64,000 bases of DNA from Misgurnus anguillicaudatus (lineage: Eukaryota; Chordata; Actinopteri; Cypriniformes; Cobitidae): positions 12,187,001-12,251,000 of the forward strand of contig NC_073360.2 in NCBI RefSeq assembly GCF_027580225.2, read 5' to 3'. The notes under the pieces were generated by a model. It saw only the letters and a program-made list of their open reading frames with translations. It was not told where the DNA came from and did not search any database. The translations under genes were made by a program, and so were the position numbers. Positions 50,868-62,823 of the stretch are shown here, in pieces. The first letter of the stretch is position 1. Each line of letters begins with the position of its first letter.

Positions 50868-50875
50868 GTTTGCAC

Positions 50876-51365
50876 AGTTTTGCTAGATACAGATCACCAT
50901 TTGCTTGGTGATCTGTGCTATTTTTTATCTGGGATAGTTTTCAAATAACAATGAATGCTTTTAGAAATGTATTTTATGGTAAAGTAATGAGTTTGTAAAT
51001 GACTTGGAGCTTTTTTAGAATATTTTGCATATGTAAACTACTGGCTTCAAGGGTGATAAATCGGTAGTACATGTGGTTTTTGTAGGGTTTTGTGTAGGCA
51101 TTCGGCATTATTTAGAAAATGTTTTATTTGACAGTCCAAGTGCGCTCAGACTATTTGTGTCACTGCACTGCTCTTCAAAAGCTACGTAAGACATTTCCAT
51201 TTCCCACTAGACAAAGTAATAGAAATTTACACTGATCTTTTTGCCGAAAGTTGACATTTTCCCTTAATAAAGTATTGCTTTAAGTATTGCTTTTGTAAAA
51301 GTGCATCAAGTTGTGTATGAGCTCTTGCTCTTTGAAAAGCTGGATGTTATCAGAATAACAAAACA
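50876..51365. other. Intronic DNA, no feature recognised
   Basis: AT-rich intron sequence without repeat ends. Confidence 0.4.
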
Positions 51366-51368
51366 AAG

Positions 51369-52517
51369 GTGCTGTTTACACCTGGTATTAAGATGTGTTT
51401 AAAGACAGGTGTAAAAAGTTTTGAGCTCGTCCATTTTCGACCACATTCAGAGGTAGTCGAAAACGCTTTCGATCGCATTGCTTTTCTGGTGTAAAACGCG
51501 CATGTGGTCGAATGTGTTCGAAAAGCGACTGCCTACTCTCCGCCAATTGATTGAATGTGCTGTCTCGAGCACAATGTTTTACATCGTTTTTGACTTCTAG
51601 CGTGAACACACAGTGTACAGCGCTACCTTTAGGCTTTATGTGAAAGTTGTGCAAGCTTATTTCATCAATTGCGCTGAAATATCAAAGAAAGCTCTTACAT
51701 ATACACATACAAAACACTGTTCATCATGTTTACTTTCAACACAACCAGTTGACTTATGCTTTAAAGGACAAGTTCGGCATTTTACACTTAAAGCCCAGAT
51801 TGTTAATGATGAAATAGAACGGTTTGACTGGAATTTCGACATATGATGCTGGCCCGAGAATTTTCGGGTGTTTCGTGTATCACGTCCCACCTCTATAATG
51901 GGTTTATTGGTGCAATCCTTCCTAAAATGCATTAAACTTTCATTTACAAAGACGTGAAACTCACTGAGTGGTCAGGGGTGTTCACTGATATGATCACACA
52001 AAAATCGCTGCAAAAGACGCATTATTACTCCGCGCCGGGAACGTTGTTTGTATTCTTGCAATTGGCAAAGGTGGATTATTGCCACCAACGGGGCTGGTGT
52101 GTCTATTATTCAAGCTCTCAACGGAAGAATATACGGGTGTGAGGCGTTTGGAAAATAGGTCCACAAGTTTACAACAAATGGTAAAACACCTGTTGCAAAG
52201 CGTCTTTTGCAGCGATTTTTGTGTGAGCATATCAGTGAACACCCCTGACCACTCGGTGTGTTTCACGTATTTGTAAACTAAAGTTTAATGCATTTTAGGA
52301 AGGATTTTTCCAGTGCACCTAGACACCCATTGTAGAGGTGGGAGGTGAAACAACAAACACCCGAAAATCCTCGGGGCAGCCGCATATGTCGAAATTTCAG
52401 TCAAAACCGTTCTATTTCATCATAAACAATCTGAAAACAGGGCTTTAATTGTAAAATACTGAACTTGTCCTTTAACATAATATTAGTTTGCATCTTATTA
52501 CCAGGTGTAAATGGCCT
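51369..52517. mobile_element. DNA element with GCTGTTTACACCTGG inverted ends, copy 2, carrying a nested insertion
   Basis: The left tip GGTGCTGTTTACACCTGG and right tip CCAGGTGTAAATGGCC are inverted. The body (ATTTCATCAATTGCGCTGAA, ACAAAACACTGTxCATCATG) matches 32150-32887. It is interrupted at a TTAA by the 51765-52471 element. Confidence 0.75.
51765..52471. mobile_element. TTAA-flanked fold-back element, 707 bp
   Basis: TTAA lies at 51761-51764 and 52472-52475. The ends AGGACAAGTTCGGCATTTTACA and TAAAATACTGAACTTGTCCT are inverted, with arms of roughly 250 bp (for example GAAATAGAACGGTTTGACTG / AAAACCGTTCTATTTC). The paralogous element at 32150-32887 has an uninterrupted CATAATATTAGTT at this point, confirming insertion. 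Confidence 0.9.
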
Positions 52518-52690
52518 CAAAGAAATAACTTTTTTTGAATGAAATTTTATTTTTTGTTGTGTGGAATATGTGTAAGCATTAGTTATGTGAAACTGTAATT
52601 AAGGCAGTACTTAAAAAGTACATTTTTATGATCTGGCTTTTTTACAGAAGAATTGCAGATTCCAAAAGAGATAACAGTATCCATACTTAA

Positions 52691-52962
52691 AGAAACAGTA
52701 TGTAGGATTGTGGCCAAAACTGGTATTGCAATCACAAAACTTGTGGCTAGAACTGGTACTGCAATCACACAACTGGTGGTCAATACACAAAATGACAACA
52801 TCAGTTGAGGGCTGCAACTCCACTTTTTAAATGACAATATTCTGGCCAGACCACTGTTGTGAGTGATATAAGCATTTGAAATGAAAATTATTTCTTAATG
52901 TCTAGTGACATATCAGGGCCATTTTATAATTAATTGATATACATTTCTTACATACTGTTCCT
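52691..52962. mobile_element. TTAA-flanked MITE, 272 bp
   Basis: TTAA lies at 52687-52690 and 52963-52966. The ends AGAAACAGTATGTAGGATTG and TTACATACTGTTCCT are inverted only at the tips. The internal sequence is non-coding. Confidence 0.8.
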
Positions 52963-53404
52963 TTAAGCATTGTGTATTATTGATGTTTTTGTAGTTTAGC
53001 AAGACAGATAGATAGTTGTCTTGAGTAATGCACACAATGTACAGTATGATAATTACCGTTTTGGCAACTGAATGATATGGATGAATTTTTAATTGATGCC
53101 AATTTCTGCTTATTAAAGACAAGTGAAAACTGCTGGACTCCAGCAAAATGTTTGCCCTTTTAAAAGTATTTTCTCTACAAATAAGATGCACAGATTTTTA
53201 GGTGTTATCAATTGAATTTTTAATCAACTTAAATTTTCTCAAATGTTTAATTATTTTAGGGTTTACCAGTTGAAGTAATTTTTTAAAAAGTTTTTTTTAA
53301 GTAGAACAGCTTTCACTTTTTATAGTGTATGCATTCATGCATTAATGTAATTTAAGTTCATATCTTTAAGTGACACAAACCTTTCATCACTGAATTTGTT
53401 TGTT

Positions 53405-53525
53405 TATCTGTCTGACCTCAGCCAAAGGTCTTGAGTTTGATTCCTAGGAAATGTACAAAGTCAAAAATAGCTTCAATGCACTGTAAGTCACTTTGAATAA
53501 CTGCCACATCCGTAAATGTAAATCT
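53405..53525 (+). repeat. tRNA-derived SINE, degraded
   Basis: A B-box-like GAGTTTGATTCCTAGGAAAT is followed by TGCACTGTAAGTCACTTTGAATAA, a SINE tail, and AAATGTAAAT. Confidence 0.65.
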
Positions 53526-53565
53526 TAGTATGGAAGTAGTGGAAATGGAAATCCTGCCCAACATC

Positions 53566-54500
53566 AAGATTAGAGATCAACCGATACCGATTTTTTTTTA
53601 AACCGATGCCTATACCAAATATTTGGGTGCTTATGTGCCTGATAACCGATTTTTATTTACTGTTATACAACACAATTTACTATAACACGACTGAACTGAA
53701 CAAACCCTTATAATAATAATAACAATCACTCCCTCTTTGCATACAAAGTAATAAATAGGGGTCCGAAAGAGTGAAGAAGTAATATTAATTTAATGAATAA
53801 TATCACAGGAAATAATACATTGTCAGGAAACTAACAAACAAAAAAGCTTATATATCATTGCATTTCATAACTGGTATTTTATGTCAGAATAATTATTATT
53901 AATTTTGTTGTAATAGCTTATGAAATGGCTGTTGACAAAGCGCTGTTTATCCATGCTTTTACTCACGCATTAACTGTATCAAACTGCAACAGCTCACGGA
54001 GGTAATAAATAATTAATATCCACAGACATTTATTTAGATGTTTTAGCAAAATAATGTTTATCTTGTAAATGTTAATATAACTTGGGGTAAATCTTGTACG
54101 AGGCTACTAATAAGCATAAATAACAGAAAAACTCATTTAAAAACTTGTTTTTAATTCCACCAAGCATTCATTCATGGCTGTTTTATTCATGCAAAGCTAC
54201 GTCGTTATTAGGACAGGATTTGATGGATCAGTTTAACTTACGTGACAAGCTGCATACAGCATATCAGGCATTTATAACACATCTCATCTGTGCATTTATG
54301 GCTTTTATGTTAAATAAGTTGATTAATTAAGGCAAAGTAGTATTTGCTGTGTTTGCTGCTGTTGTTGTTGTTGTTAGCTCCTCTCCTCAGATGGGTCCAG
54401 CACGCAATTCTTAAAACGGTCAGTTTATCAGTCAATCCGATATTACAATACCGATATCTGATAATGGGAAAATGCTTAAATATTGGGAAAAATATTGCCC
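53566..54500. mobile_element. hAT-like element with ACCGATACCGAT ends, degraded
   Basis: The left end TAGAGATCAACCGATACCGATT and right-side GATATTACAATACCGATATC resemble the tips of fish elements that repeat the ACCGATA word. The right boundary and target duplication are not clear. Confidence 0.45.
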
Positions 54501-54504
54501 AATT

Positions 54505-55500
54505 TGCCTTTTTGCTTATTCTAGAACACATTAGCAGGATTTTTACTTTTGAACTTATGATGCTGATTGTTTTATGGCTTATTTGGATGGGATATCCTCC
54601 AAGCATAATTGTGACCAACAGTCTTTCCCATGAAAGTCGATTGAGGAGCTTTAGCCTACTTGGACAACTGGTAATGGCTGCATGGGGCATTGTAAACAAA
54701 ACTAAATAAACTGAGAATAGAGAGATCCCTTCAACATTTCTTAAAAATAGGAATAAGATTGAGTGAAGAGTAAATGAAGACATGAACTACTTAGATGTTT
54801 ATCCCGAGAAAATGTTGCTCCGGTAAGGTTTCCTCAAGTTTTGGGGGGACCTTAACAATTCCCCGATCTGTGCTTCGATTCTTCAAAATTCAAATTTATA
54901 TGCATTCATATATAGTAGTTGTACAATCCTGTATGCAGAAAAATCTCATTTGTGTCATTTTTGTGTATACGAAAAAAGAGAGGGGTGTACCTAACTAAAA
55001 ATCTATTAATTAACCCAAACTATGATGACAGCAACCTGAATCTTCACATGGAGCTATGTTGCTATTTGCTTTAAATTCCAAATGTCCAGTTATGTTTTAA
55101 AGTTTTGTTCAATTTAATAATACGCTCCATTCACACGAGTAGCAATTCAAGTGACCACTGTTCTGATGTGAGGGCCGAAGGGTATATGAGAAGTTAAAGC
55201 CACCAGTCCTGCTCATTGTACAACAGTAAAATGAGGCCATGGGGTTAAATCACCTTGCTTGTATCAATTGCCTTATGGGAAATATCCATGAAGGGACCCA
55301 TCATTAAACACAACGGCCCAGTAGCCCCAGGGGACTGTACTGGTTTAAGCTGTGCTCAACAAAGCCTCACCCTTTCTGATTTTCAAAGAGCTAGAACAAG
55401 CCTGTCCTGTTTCTGTACATCTCGTCCATACAGCTCTTTTTATGGTCCATAAATGAGGCAATAAATGTTCGTTTAGCCTATTAAAGGCTCATAATACAAC
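54505..55500. other. Intronic DNA, no feature recognised
   Basis: Frames of 121 (+) and 157 (-) codons overlap at 54310-54783 on opposite strands; neither resembles a known protein. The block 55250-55450 is moderately GC-rich and non-repetitive. Confidence 0.35.
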
Positions 55501-55520
55501 AAGTGGACTTCGTTTATCAG

Positions 55521-55602
55521 TTTTTGTGTCCACTGGGAATCGAACTCATAACCTTGCATTGCTGACATTATGCTTTAAGTGTTAAACTACAGAGCTTTAT
55601 GC
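55521..55602 (-). repeat. tRNA-derived SINE head, minus orientation
   Basis: The inverted B-box GGGAATCGAACTCATAACC and A-box-like TTAAACTACAGAGC are present. The tail is missing. Confidence 0.65.
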
Positions 55603-55647
55603 CTGACTTTGCAAGCTGATGGATAAAAAGGTGGATAATGTATAAAG

Positions 55648-55887
55648 TAGAGGTTTTCTCGGGTCCAAGACCCAACTCAAAATGATCCGAATCAAATTTT
55701 GCCCGACCCGAGACAAACCCAACAAAATTAGACCCGAGTCTGACCCCACCAGTGGCCATTTTTTACCCAACTGGGCCCGAATGTAAATGGCACAGACGTG
55801 TGTACCGTTTGCAGCCCGCACAAATCCGTTCAGGTCTCGGATTGGACCTCGGGTTAACAGGTCTAAGTGGACCTGTGAAGACCTCTA
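55648..55887. mobile_element. hAT-type MITE, 240 bp
   Basis: The ends TAGAGGTTTTCTCGGGTCC and GGACCTGTGAAGACCTCTA are inverted. The flanks GTATAAAG (55640-55647) and GTACGAAG (55888-55895) agree at 6 of 8 positions, an aged 8-bp TSD. Internal CCCGACCCGAG words recur near 58500-58620. Confidence 0.75.
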
Positions 55888-56154
55888 GTACGAAGCTGAT
55901 TTTCCGGGCTTTTACACGACAACGTTATCAGCCAAAAGCGTGAGACTTTTTATGAGTTTTGTTTTTTGGGGATCTTGAAACGCAAAGTTTTGTATATGGC
56001 TTTTAAAGTGCAAGTTTTTGAAAACAACGGCATTATCGTTTCAGTGTAAGCAACAAAAATGCAAATCTTTGAAAGTTATGACCACATGCACATTACATGT
56101 TGAGTCTACAGCTGTGTCCCAATTCGAAGGCTGCAACCTTCTAAGGATGTATTC

Positions 56155-56536
56155 TAAGGGGTCGCACACCAGCCGCACAGCGCCGCCCCGTTCTAAAAAA
56201 CTGGAACACATTGTTTTCTATGAGCATATGCACACCGGCACCGCCAGGTGGCGCCTGTCCGTGCTGCCCAGCTTTGACTCAGGAAGTTGCTCAAATCCCT
56301 GTCGCGCCACACAGCGCCACTCACATAGTTTACATTAAATAACATCATATTTGTCCCAAATAATTAACGATTAACATTGGCTGCTAACGTATATTTTGCA
56401 TTTGGAAGTATAGGCGCTATCTGACGAAACTCGTGCTATTAAATGTGCACTTATGGTTTACGATACCTCCGAGTTGTTCTAGACGCGACTCGACGCTGCG
56501 CGACACTGAGCTGCGCGGCCGGTGTGCGATCCCCTT
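56155..56536. mobile_element. hAT-type MITE, second copy of the 13768-14080 family
   Basis: The ends AAGGGGTCGCACACCAG and GGTGTGCGATCCCCTT are inverted. The internal phrases TAACGTATATTTTGCATTT and GATACCTCCGAGTTGT are shared with 13768-14080. It lies inside another repeat whose ends read GTCCCAATTCGAAGG (56117) and GTCCCAATTCAAAGG (56583). Confidence 0.75.
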
Positions 56537-56599
56537 AAGACCGATTGCGTCACGGCAGCGCGACTTGAGGCTAGTAAAGCCGTCCCAATTCAAAGGGTG

Positions 56600-57240
56600 C
56601 TTAGAAAGAAGCCAAAAAATGCGTCCTTATTTCTCCACTATGTTAAGGATAGAACGAATGTACCCTTAACAGCCGAGGTTATCCCAAGATTCATTGCGCA
56701 CCTGCAACGGCTGGATATAATGGCTCGATATTCTAAAAGAAACAATTAAAACCTTCATTAAATAAAAGTGTGTATTTATCAGAAACATTTTTCTTGTCAC
56801 TGTTTTAGTATTTATAAGTTATGATTTGTGTTAATATTATTCTATTTTTGTTGCGTATATTTTATACTGTCGAATAGTTTAATCTACATCAACATGTCAT
56901 ATTTTCTAAACTAAATTTATTTTTCTCTGATTCCATATTTATTTTAATAAGTCAGAAATGTCTCCGCTGTGTCGTGCTGACGGGCGATGTGCGCGTGCAG
57001 CAGTTGACGCAAATAATGGGTCCTCCGAAGGTTAGACCGTCTCATTTCAGTTCTCTTCGCGGACTTCTGAGGCTGCCACCTTTAAAGACCGAGTGCTCGC
57101 CTTAATTTCAACTTTATTGACTAGTGAGGAGTTGCTATGAATTATTAAGATAACGTTGAAATTACCTGAGCTAAATCAACTTTTTTAAAATAATTTATAG
57201 CAACTCCTTTAGTTTATTACTTTTGCATAACATTGTCAGG
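56600..57240. other. Intronic DNA, mostly featureless
   Basis: Contains the outer part of the GTCCCAATTC repeat and AT-rich sequence. Confidence 0.35.
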
Positions 57241-57243
57241 CAG

Positions 57244-58967
57244 GGAACTACACTAACCTTTTCCACTGGTGGCACTTGCGCTACCAACTTTTTCAGTTAC
57301 TGGCGCAAAATATGATTTGGTCGCACATATTTTTTTCAAGTTATATTAAGGCGCTCTGGTTAATAATGAACAATAATGAAACTGTATTGCATACAGATAT
57401 GCTTTTTATTTTACTTGCCATCTTTTAAACCACATGCCGCCTTGTTTTCCTAAACGTTGCAGTCAGTGTTTCCCACAGATCTGAAATTTACTTGGTGGTG
57501 GTAACCGGTAAAAAGGGCAATCATTACCCACTGACAAATAATGGTCTACTATAGACCGTTTCAGCAGTAACAACATAAACAAGCGGCTGCACGTAACTTT
57601 CGGTAAACTACGCTAAGAATAAATAACAACAAAGTTCTTTAAACGTAGTTTATTTCTATAACAACCAAAACAACATCACATAGATTACCTAGAAAACCAA
57701 AACATTTGTTATTTTCGACGAAGCGTTTGTTCAAGAGATCAGTTTAGCAACTAGTCAGACCATTAAAAAAACGAAACCGGAAGTAAGGTTAGGATCCAGA
57801 CGTGTATCACGTGCGTCCGATGAAACCGTCTATACATATGACGAAGAACTAATAATGTGTGACACAACACAATACTTTGATTTATTGAAAATTAATATTA
57901 ATTTCACATTATATTTCATTAATCTAAACACTCCAAACTTTCTTTGCCATTAACAAAGCTGACACTGTTTGTGAAAGCACCACGAAAACACTTACTGTTT
58001 TTGCACTGATATATGAAGCAATTAGACCCCTTTTATCAAACTCAATATAATACAATACTATGTATAGTATATTAATAGACAGTGCAGGTCTATAGATTAT
58101 AAATGTGACTGATGTTATGACTGATGTTATAATGGTAATAATTTCTATTAAATAGGCACTTTTACTGCTTCTGCTCTATCTTTCTATTTCTCTCTTGCCG
58201 ATTTAAAAAGCTTAATCCACTTATTATTTCAATAATATTATTCCACTTATTTTATTTTCAAATCTACTTTCTGTCAATGGGCTTGACATTAGCACTGCTT
58301 TTTTGCTACAATCTGTGCAAACTTAATATGGATATGGTTTTAGAAAAGATATGGTTTATTAATAATAAGATTATTAAAAACATGTGAGAAAGAAAACGCA
58401 GCGCGTGGTCGTAACAAGAACCATCGCCATAGAAACCGAAGGCACGCTAAACTGCACTCGAGCTTTAGCGCGGTAGCGCTCATGGCCGTTTTCCGATCGA
58501 CTCGGGTTATAAACTCAATATTAATCAGACTTGGGACCCAAAGTAATTAAACTAGGACCTAACCGGACCCGACAGACCATTTAAAATATAAACCCGGAAC
58601 CACACGGGTCCCGCGTCCTCAGTGAAGAAAGACCTCTGCTCAAGTTCAGAAACATGGAAGACACTGCGCTTGCGTCGCGTCGCACCCAATTCATTGAGAA
58701 ACAGCTGAGCACGCAAACGCACACTGATGGGGAGAGACACGACGTGCTTTCACGCAAAATGAAACCAACGTGTTGATGGCTCAGAGCACGTTATAAAACG
58801 TATTCTTAAAATCCACATTTATGTTTTAATAAATGCTCATCGTAAATCATAGCATATTGTCTAAAACATTAGGTAGCACATTTGCGACCCATTAAAAATT
58901 AGGGTCGCAACGGCAGTTCAAAAGGTCGCATATGCGACCATTTTGGTCGCAGTGTAGCTCCCTGTCA
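57244..58967. mobile_element. hAT-type element, about 1.7 kb, with nested repeats
   Basis: The tips AGGGAACTACACT and AGTGTAGCTCCCT are inverted. GTCAGGC flanks both sides (57237-57243 and 58968-58974), a 7-8 bp duplication. TTGGTCGCACATA near the left and GGTCGCATATGCGACC near the right are subterminal repeats. It carries the 57553-57834 repeat and a CCCGGxACC-rich insertion near 58500-58770. No intact transposase frame is present. Confidence 0.72.
57553..57834. mobile_element. Short nested repeat (AGACCGTTTC family), copy 2
   Basis: It begins TATAGACCGTTTCAGCAG and ends CGATGAAACCGTCTATA. It is collinear with 27892-28187, apart from a small deletion after AAGCGGCTG and scattered substitutions. 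Confidence 0.68.
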
Positions 58968-59093
58968 GGCTAGTTATGTTCACTGTGAAGTGTAATTGAA
59001 GCATTGATTTTTTTTGCGATAGTGTGGATGGTAATTATGTAAACGTTTATTGGAAGGAACCACTGGAGGTTTAGATGAAACGATGACTTAAGG

Positions 59094-59244
59094 CAGTGGA
59101 TCTCAAACTTTTTCAGTGCGGCCCTCCCTTGTGTACGGTTGTTTAGGTTTAATTACACAGAATTCATGATAAATGAATGTATTTTATAAATATCATAAAA
59201 TTGGGGCCCCCCTGGCAACGCGGCCCCCAGTTTGAGAACCAGTG
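59094..59244. mobile_element. hAT-type MITE, 151 bp
   Basis: The ends CAGTGGATCTCAAACTT and AGTTTGAGAACCAGTG are inverted. The flanks ACTTAAGG (59086-59093) and AGTTAAAG (59245-59252) agree at 6 of 8 positions. Confidence 0.78.
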
Positions 59245-59252
59245 AGTTAAAG

Positions 59253-59955
59253 AGAGAGAAATGTTAGTAAATGTGAGGAAAAAGACTGTGAAAGAAAAGG
59301 CAAATATGATAGGGTAGATTTGACTTGTAAGTACAGCAGGAAGATGAGTTGCATGTTGGCTGTAGTAGAGCAGACAGACCCTGGTCTAATAAGCATCACA
59401 GCCTTTTCTCTATCTGACAGTACTGTGGCAACACTGACCAACCAGCCGTGATGCTCTTGACTGCTGCAGAGCATTATGGGAAAAAAGTTCTTAGCATTCC
59501 TGTTACAGATCTCCAAATGTAAAATATAGGCCCTGTGTATGATAGTTTGATAATGTTACACTGTTGAGATGTTCTGAACGCTCTTAAATCATTCAGATCT
59601 TAAGGATTTATGTGATTGATGTTTAGAAATTAAAGATAGGAATTCCTTATTAAGCCCTGTTCACACTGCAAGTTTTTTAAGTAAAAAAATTAAGAACAAA
59701 AATTAAAATTATCTATAAATATGCTCTGTTATGCTTTGCTATTTTGTTTTGTTATTAAATCCACAAATCTCATTTGCAGTGCAAGGCTTAACACAGATCT
59801 GATTTTTTGACGTATACATTTTTGTTTCCATGTATGACTACATGCTACCATGATACTGAGATTATCATATGCATTTTATCTCAGGCTAAACCTGTTTTAT
59901 TGTGCGCGTATGTAGCTTAACTGGACATTTGACCAACAAATAACCAATTTCACCT
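59253..59955. other. Intronic DNA before the second coding exon
   Basis: AT-rich; no repeat ends or frames of note. Confidence 0.4.
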
Positions 59956-59966
59956 CCATTTTGCAG

Positions 59967-60109
59967 AAAACAAGGCCAAAAGCTCGCCAGTCTTCGCTCT
60001 CCAAACCTGAGAGCAACTACTTTGGAGTTCCCCTGGCAAATGTGGTCACACCTGAGCGGCCCATTCCACTCTTCATTGAAAAGTGCATTCGTTACATTGA
60101 GGCTACAGG
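59967..60109 (+). CDS. arhgap35: arhgap35 second coding exon (basic linker and start of RhoGAP domain)
   Basis: The acceptor CCATTTTGCAG ends at 59966. The exon continues in phase 0 from the large exon, joining ...SLRRTTK to [20 protein letters not shown]. The 143 nt encode 47 codons plus 2 nt and end at a donor GTTAAG (60110-60115), so the Gly codon of EATG is split. The basic stretch KTRPKAR corresponds to the mammalian polybasic segment just before the GAP domain. [34 protein letters not shown] is the typical N-terminus of the p190 RhoGAP fold. The arginine-finger motif GIYRVSG would be encoded just downstream in the next exon, which is outside the window. Reading through the donor gives PHICVSFN and a stop, which is unlike RhoGAP and supports the splice site. 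Intron lengths are 10,698 bp before and more than 3.8 kb after. Confidence 0.93.
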
Positions 60110-60119
60110 GTTAAGCCCT

Positions 60120-60925
60120 CATATTTGTGTATCGTTTAACTTTGTTCTCATATGTTGTGTTTGAACAGAGACTTGTGTAAGTGTTATGCTGTGTCCAAGT
60201 TTTATCTCCATTAATAGTGTAGAAGACGAAACAGCATGCTGTGGATCCGGGGCATAGTATTTTTGATGGATTTTTATAGTGTGCAAATATATTCATACCT
60301 CTAGCTATTATTTTCTTTATTCTTTGCAACAGAAAAAGAACATTTGTGGTGGTTTGTTCAGCTTTTACAGTTGCAGAAAAGCATGCTGTACTGTCTTTTA
60401 AGTATATACTTTGCCATTACAACAATACTCTGTGCTATACTATGTATAATTTAAGTATGCAATTTGAGATGCCATTGGGCACAAGTACTTAATTCGTTGC
60501 AATGACTAATCGTGTACTGTAAACAATAACTGTGTGACTTCTGCCAGCAACAGTTTCGTGTGGAGAGCATTAAGATCATATTTACATTCTTGCATGAAAA
60601 TAAACAGTACGATTTTACGCAGCTAATGGAATGAAACAAAACAAAAGTTTTACAACTATTTTACATTTTTTAGAGCAACTTTATATGAAAAAAACAGCCA
60701 TTTCGTAGATTTAATGGGGTGAAAGGAGGACAGAGCTTCAAAAGGAGAGCGTGCAAGTTAGCTGAATAATGAGCTGTTTTTTAAAAACATACATATGCAC
60801 ATTCACACATTACCATTCAATGCATGTACATTTAGCAACTTCCAAATAAGAAAAACAAATTTATCTTGAATAGGCTCAATGCAAGTTTCAAGGAAAAATT
60901 ATGAATTACACTTTCTATATGGTTT
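60120..60925. other. Intronic DNA, no feature recognised
   Basis: Nothing beyond short T- and A-rich tracts. Confidence 0.4.
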
Positions 60926-61017
60926 GATTGTAGGGATGCATAACGATTAATCACGATTAATCTAAAGCAGAATAAAAGTTTTAGTTTGCATCATATATGT
61001 GTGTGTGAACTGTGTAT

Positions 61018-61277
<260 letters not shown>

Positions 61278-62114
61278 GCACACATGCATGTATAATTTTA
61301 AGAAAAATATATTTTTTTATATATTAAGTATTTATATATAATATAAATTATACATAAATATACAAATGTATATTGACATGTAAACATTTCTTAAATATAT
61401 ACATGCATATATTAGGGCTGTCAAAATTAACGTGTTAATAATGCGTTAACTCAAATTCATTTTAACGCCACTAATTTTACTAACGCGCGATTAACGCAAC
61501 ATGCAATTTCTGTTTGACTCATGGTCTAGCCCACAGCTGGATGAATTGAGACGCAGCAAGTGACCCTCGCTGTTTTTATGAGTCAGAGGTTTTCATAAAA
61601 ATAAGAACATTAAGCTCTCATATAGCGAATCCAATGCTCTAAATGGTCATTAAACATCTTAAATGACCTTTATCTCCTGAGAGGTGTACCGTCCCAAATC
61701 CATAATCTAAAGCAAAGATGCGTCTTCGTTCACTTGCTCGTATTTTGGTTTCGTTTTTAAAGCATGCAGAAATTATAGAAAATAGACTGCAGGACTTGCT
61801 TAATGTTTCAGAAAGATAAAGTTCGGGACCTGATTGATGATAAAAAAGTTAATTAAGAGTGACAAGACTCAAAAGTGATCTTCCTGACGCTGACGTCTGA
61901 AGCGCATGCACAAACATGTGAGTGCGGGACCCTGATATTTATAGACATCTACACAAAATTACAGTTTTAAAAATATCTGTTTTCACAAGAATTCACACAG
62001 GTATGACCTATAATCTGTTATATCTAAAGTGAATGTTTGGTTAACTGTTGGGAAAAAGTATCTGTTGTGTAACATTATATTAAACCCATGCATTAGTCTA
62101 GTAGCCTATCTTAA

Positions 62115-62823
62115 AGGAATAGTCTACTCATTTTCAATATTAAAATATGTTATTACCTTAACTAAGAATTGTTGATACATCCTTCTATCATCTGTGTGCG
62201 TGCACATAAGCGCTGGAGCGCGCTGTGACGCTTCGATAGCATTTAGCTTAGCCCCATTCATTCAATGGTACCATTTAGAGATAAAGTTAGAAGTGACCAA
62301 ACACATCAACGTTTTTCCTATTTAAGACGAGTAGTTGGTGGTACAAAATAAAACGTAGCGCTTTTCTAAGCGGATTTAAAAGAGGAACTATATTTTATGG
62401 CATAATAGCACTTTTGGGAGTACTTCGACTTGCCTGAAAAGTCCGCTCCCCTTCTCCCTCTCATAATGGGAGAGGGAGGGTGTTACTGCGCCGAGTGGAA
62501 GTGCTCCCAAAAGTGCTATTACGCCATAAAATATAGTTCCTCTTTTAAATCTGCGTAGAAAAGCGCTACGTTTTATTTTGTGCCACCAAACTTGCTCGTA
62601 TAACTGCTCGTCTTAAATAGGAAAAACGTTGATGTGTTTGGTCACTTCTAACTTTATCTCTAAATGGTACCATTGAATGAATGGGGCTAAGCTAAATGCT
62701 ATCGAAGCGTCGCAGCGCGCTCCAGCGCTTACGTGCACGCACACAGATGATAGAGGGATGTATCAACAATTCTTAGTTAAGGTAATAACATATTTTAATA
62801 TTGAAAATGAGTAGACTATTCCT
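62115..62823. mobile_element. Young TTAA-flanked fold-back element, 709 bp
   Basis: TTAA lies at 62111-62114 and 62824-62827. The arms, roughly 62115-62430 and 62500-62823, are inverted and by eye differ at only about ten positions plus one short indel. The central spacer (about 62431-62499) holds GAGAGGGAG-rich sequence. There is no coding potential. It is inserted in the 60931-63179 hAT element and is related to the older 11275-11702 copy. Confidence 0.92.

Larger units (their letters stand above)
49269..59966 (+). other. arhgap35: arhgap35 intron between the two coding exons
   Basis: The donor is GTAAAA after AAG and the acceptor is TTTTGCAG. Within it I see an hAT element, a composite fold-back element, a small TTAA element, SINE fragments, several hAT-type insertions and plain AT-rich sequence. 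No further exon is recognisable; open frames inside are short and do not resemble known proteins. The phase-0 junction keeps the RhoGAP reading frame. Confidence 0.88.

Noticed and set aside
54310..54783. 157-codon minus frame and 121-codon plus frame
   Set aside because: They overlap on opposite strands, are compositionally biased and do not resemble reverse transcriptase, transposase or any host protein I recognise.
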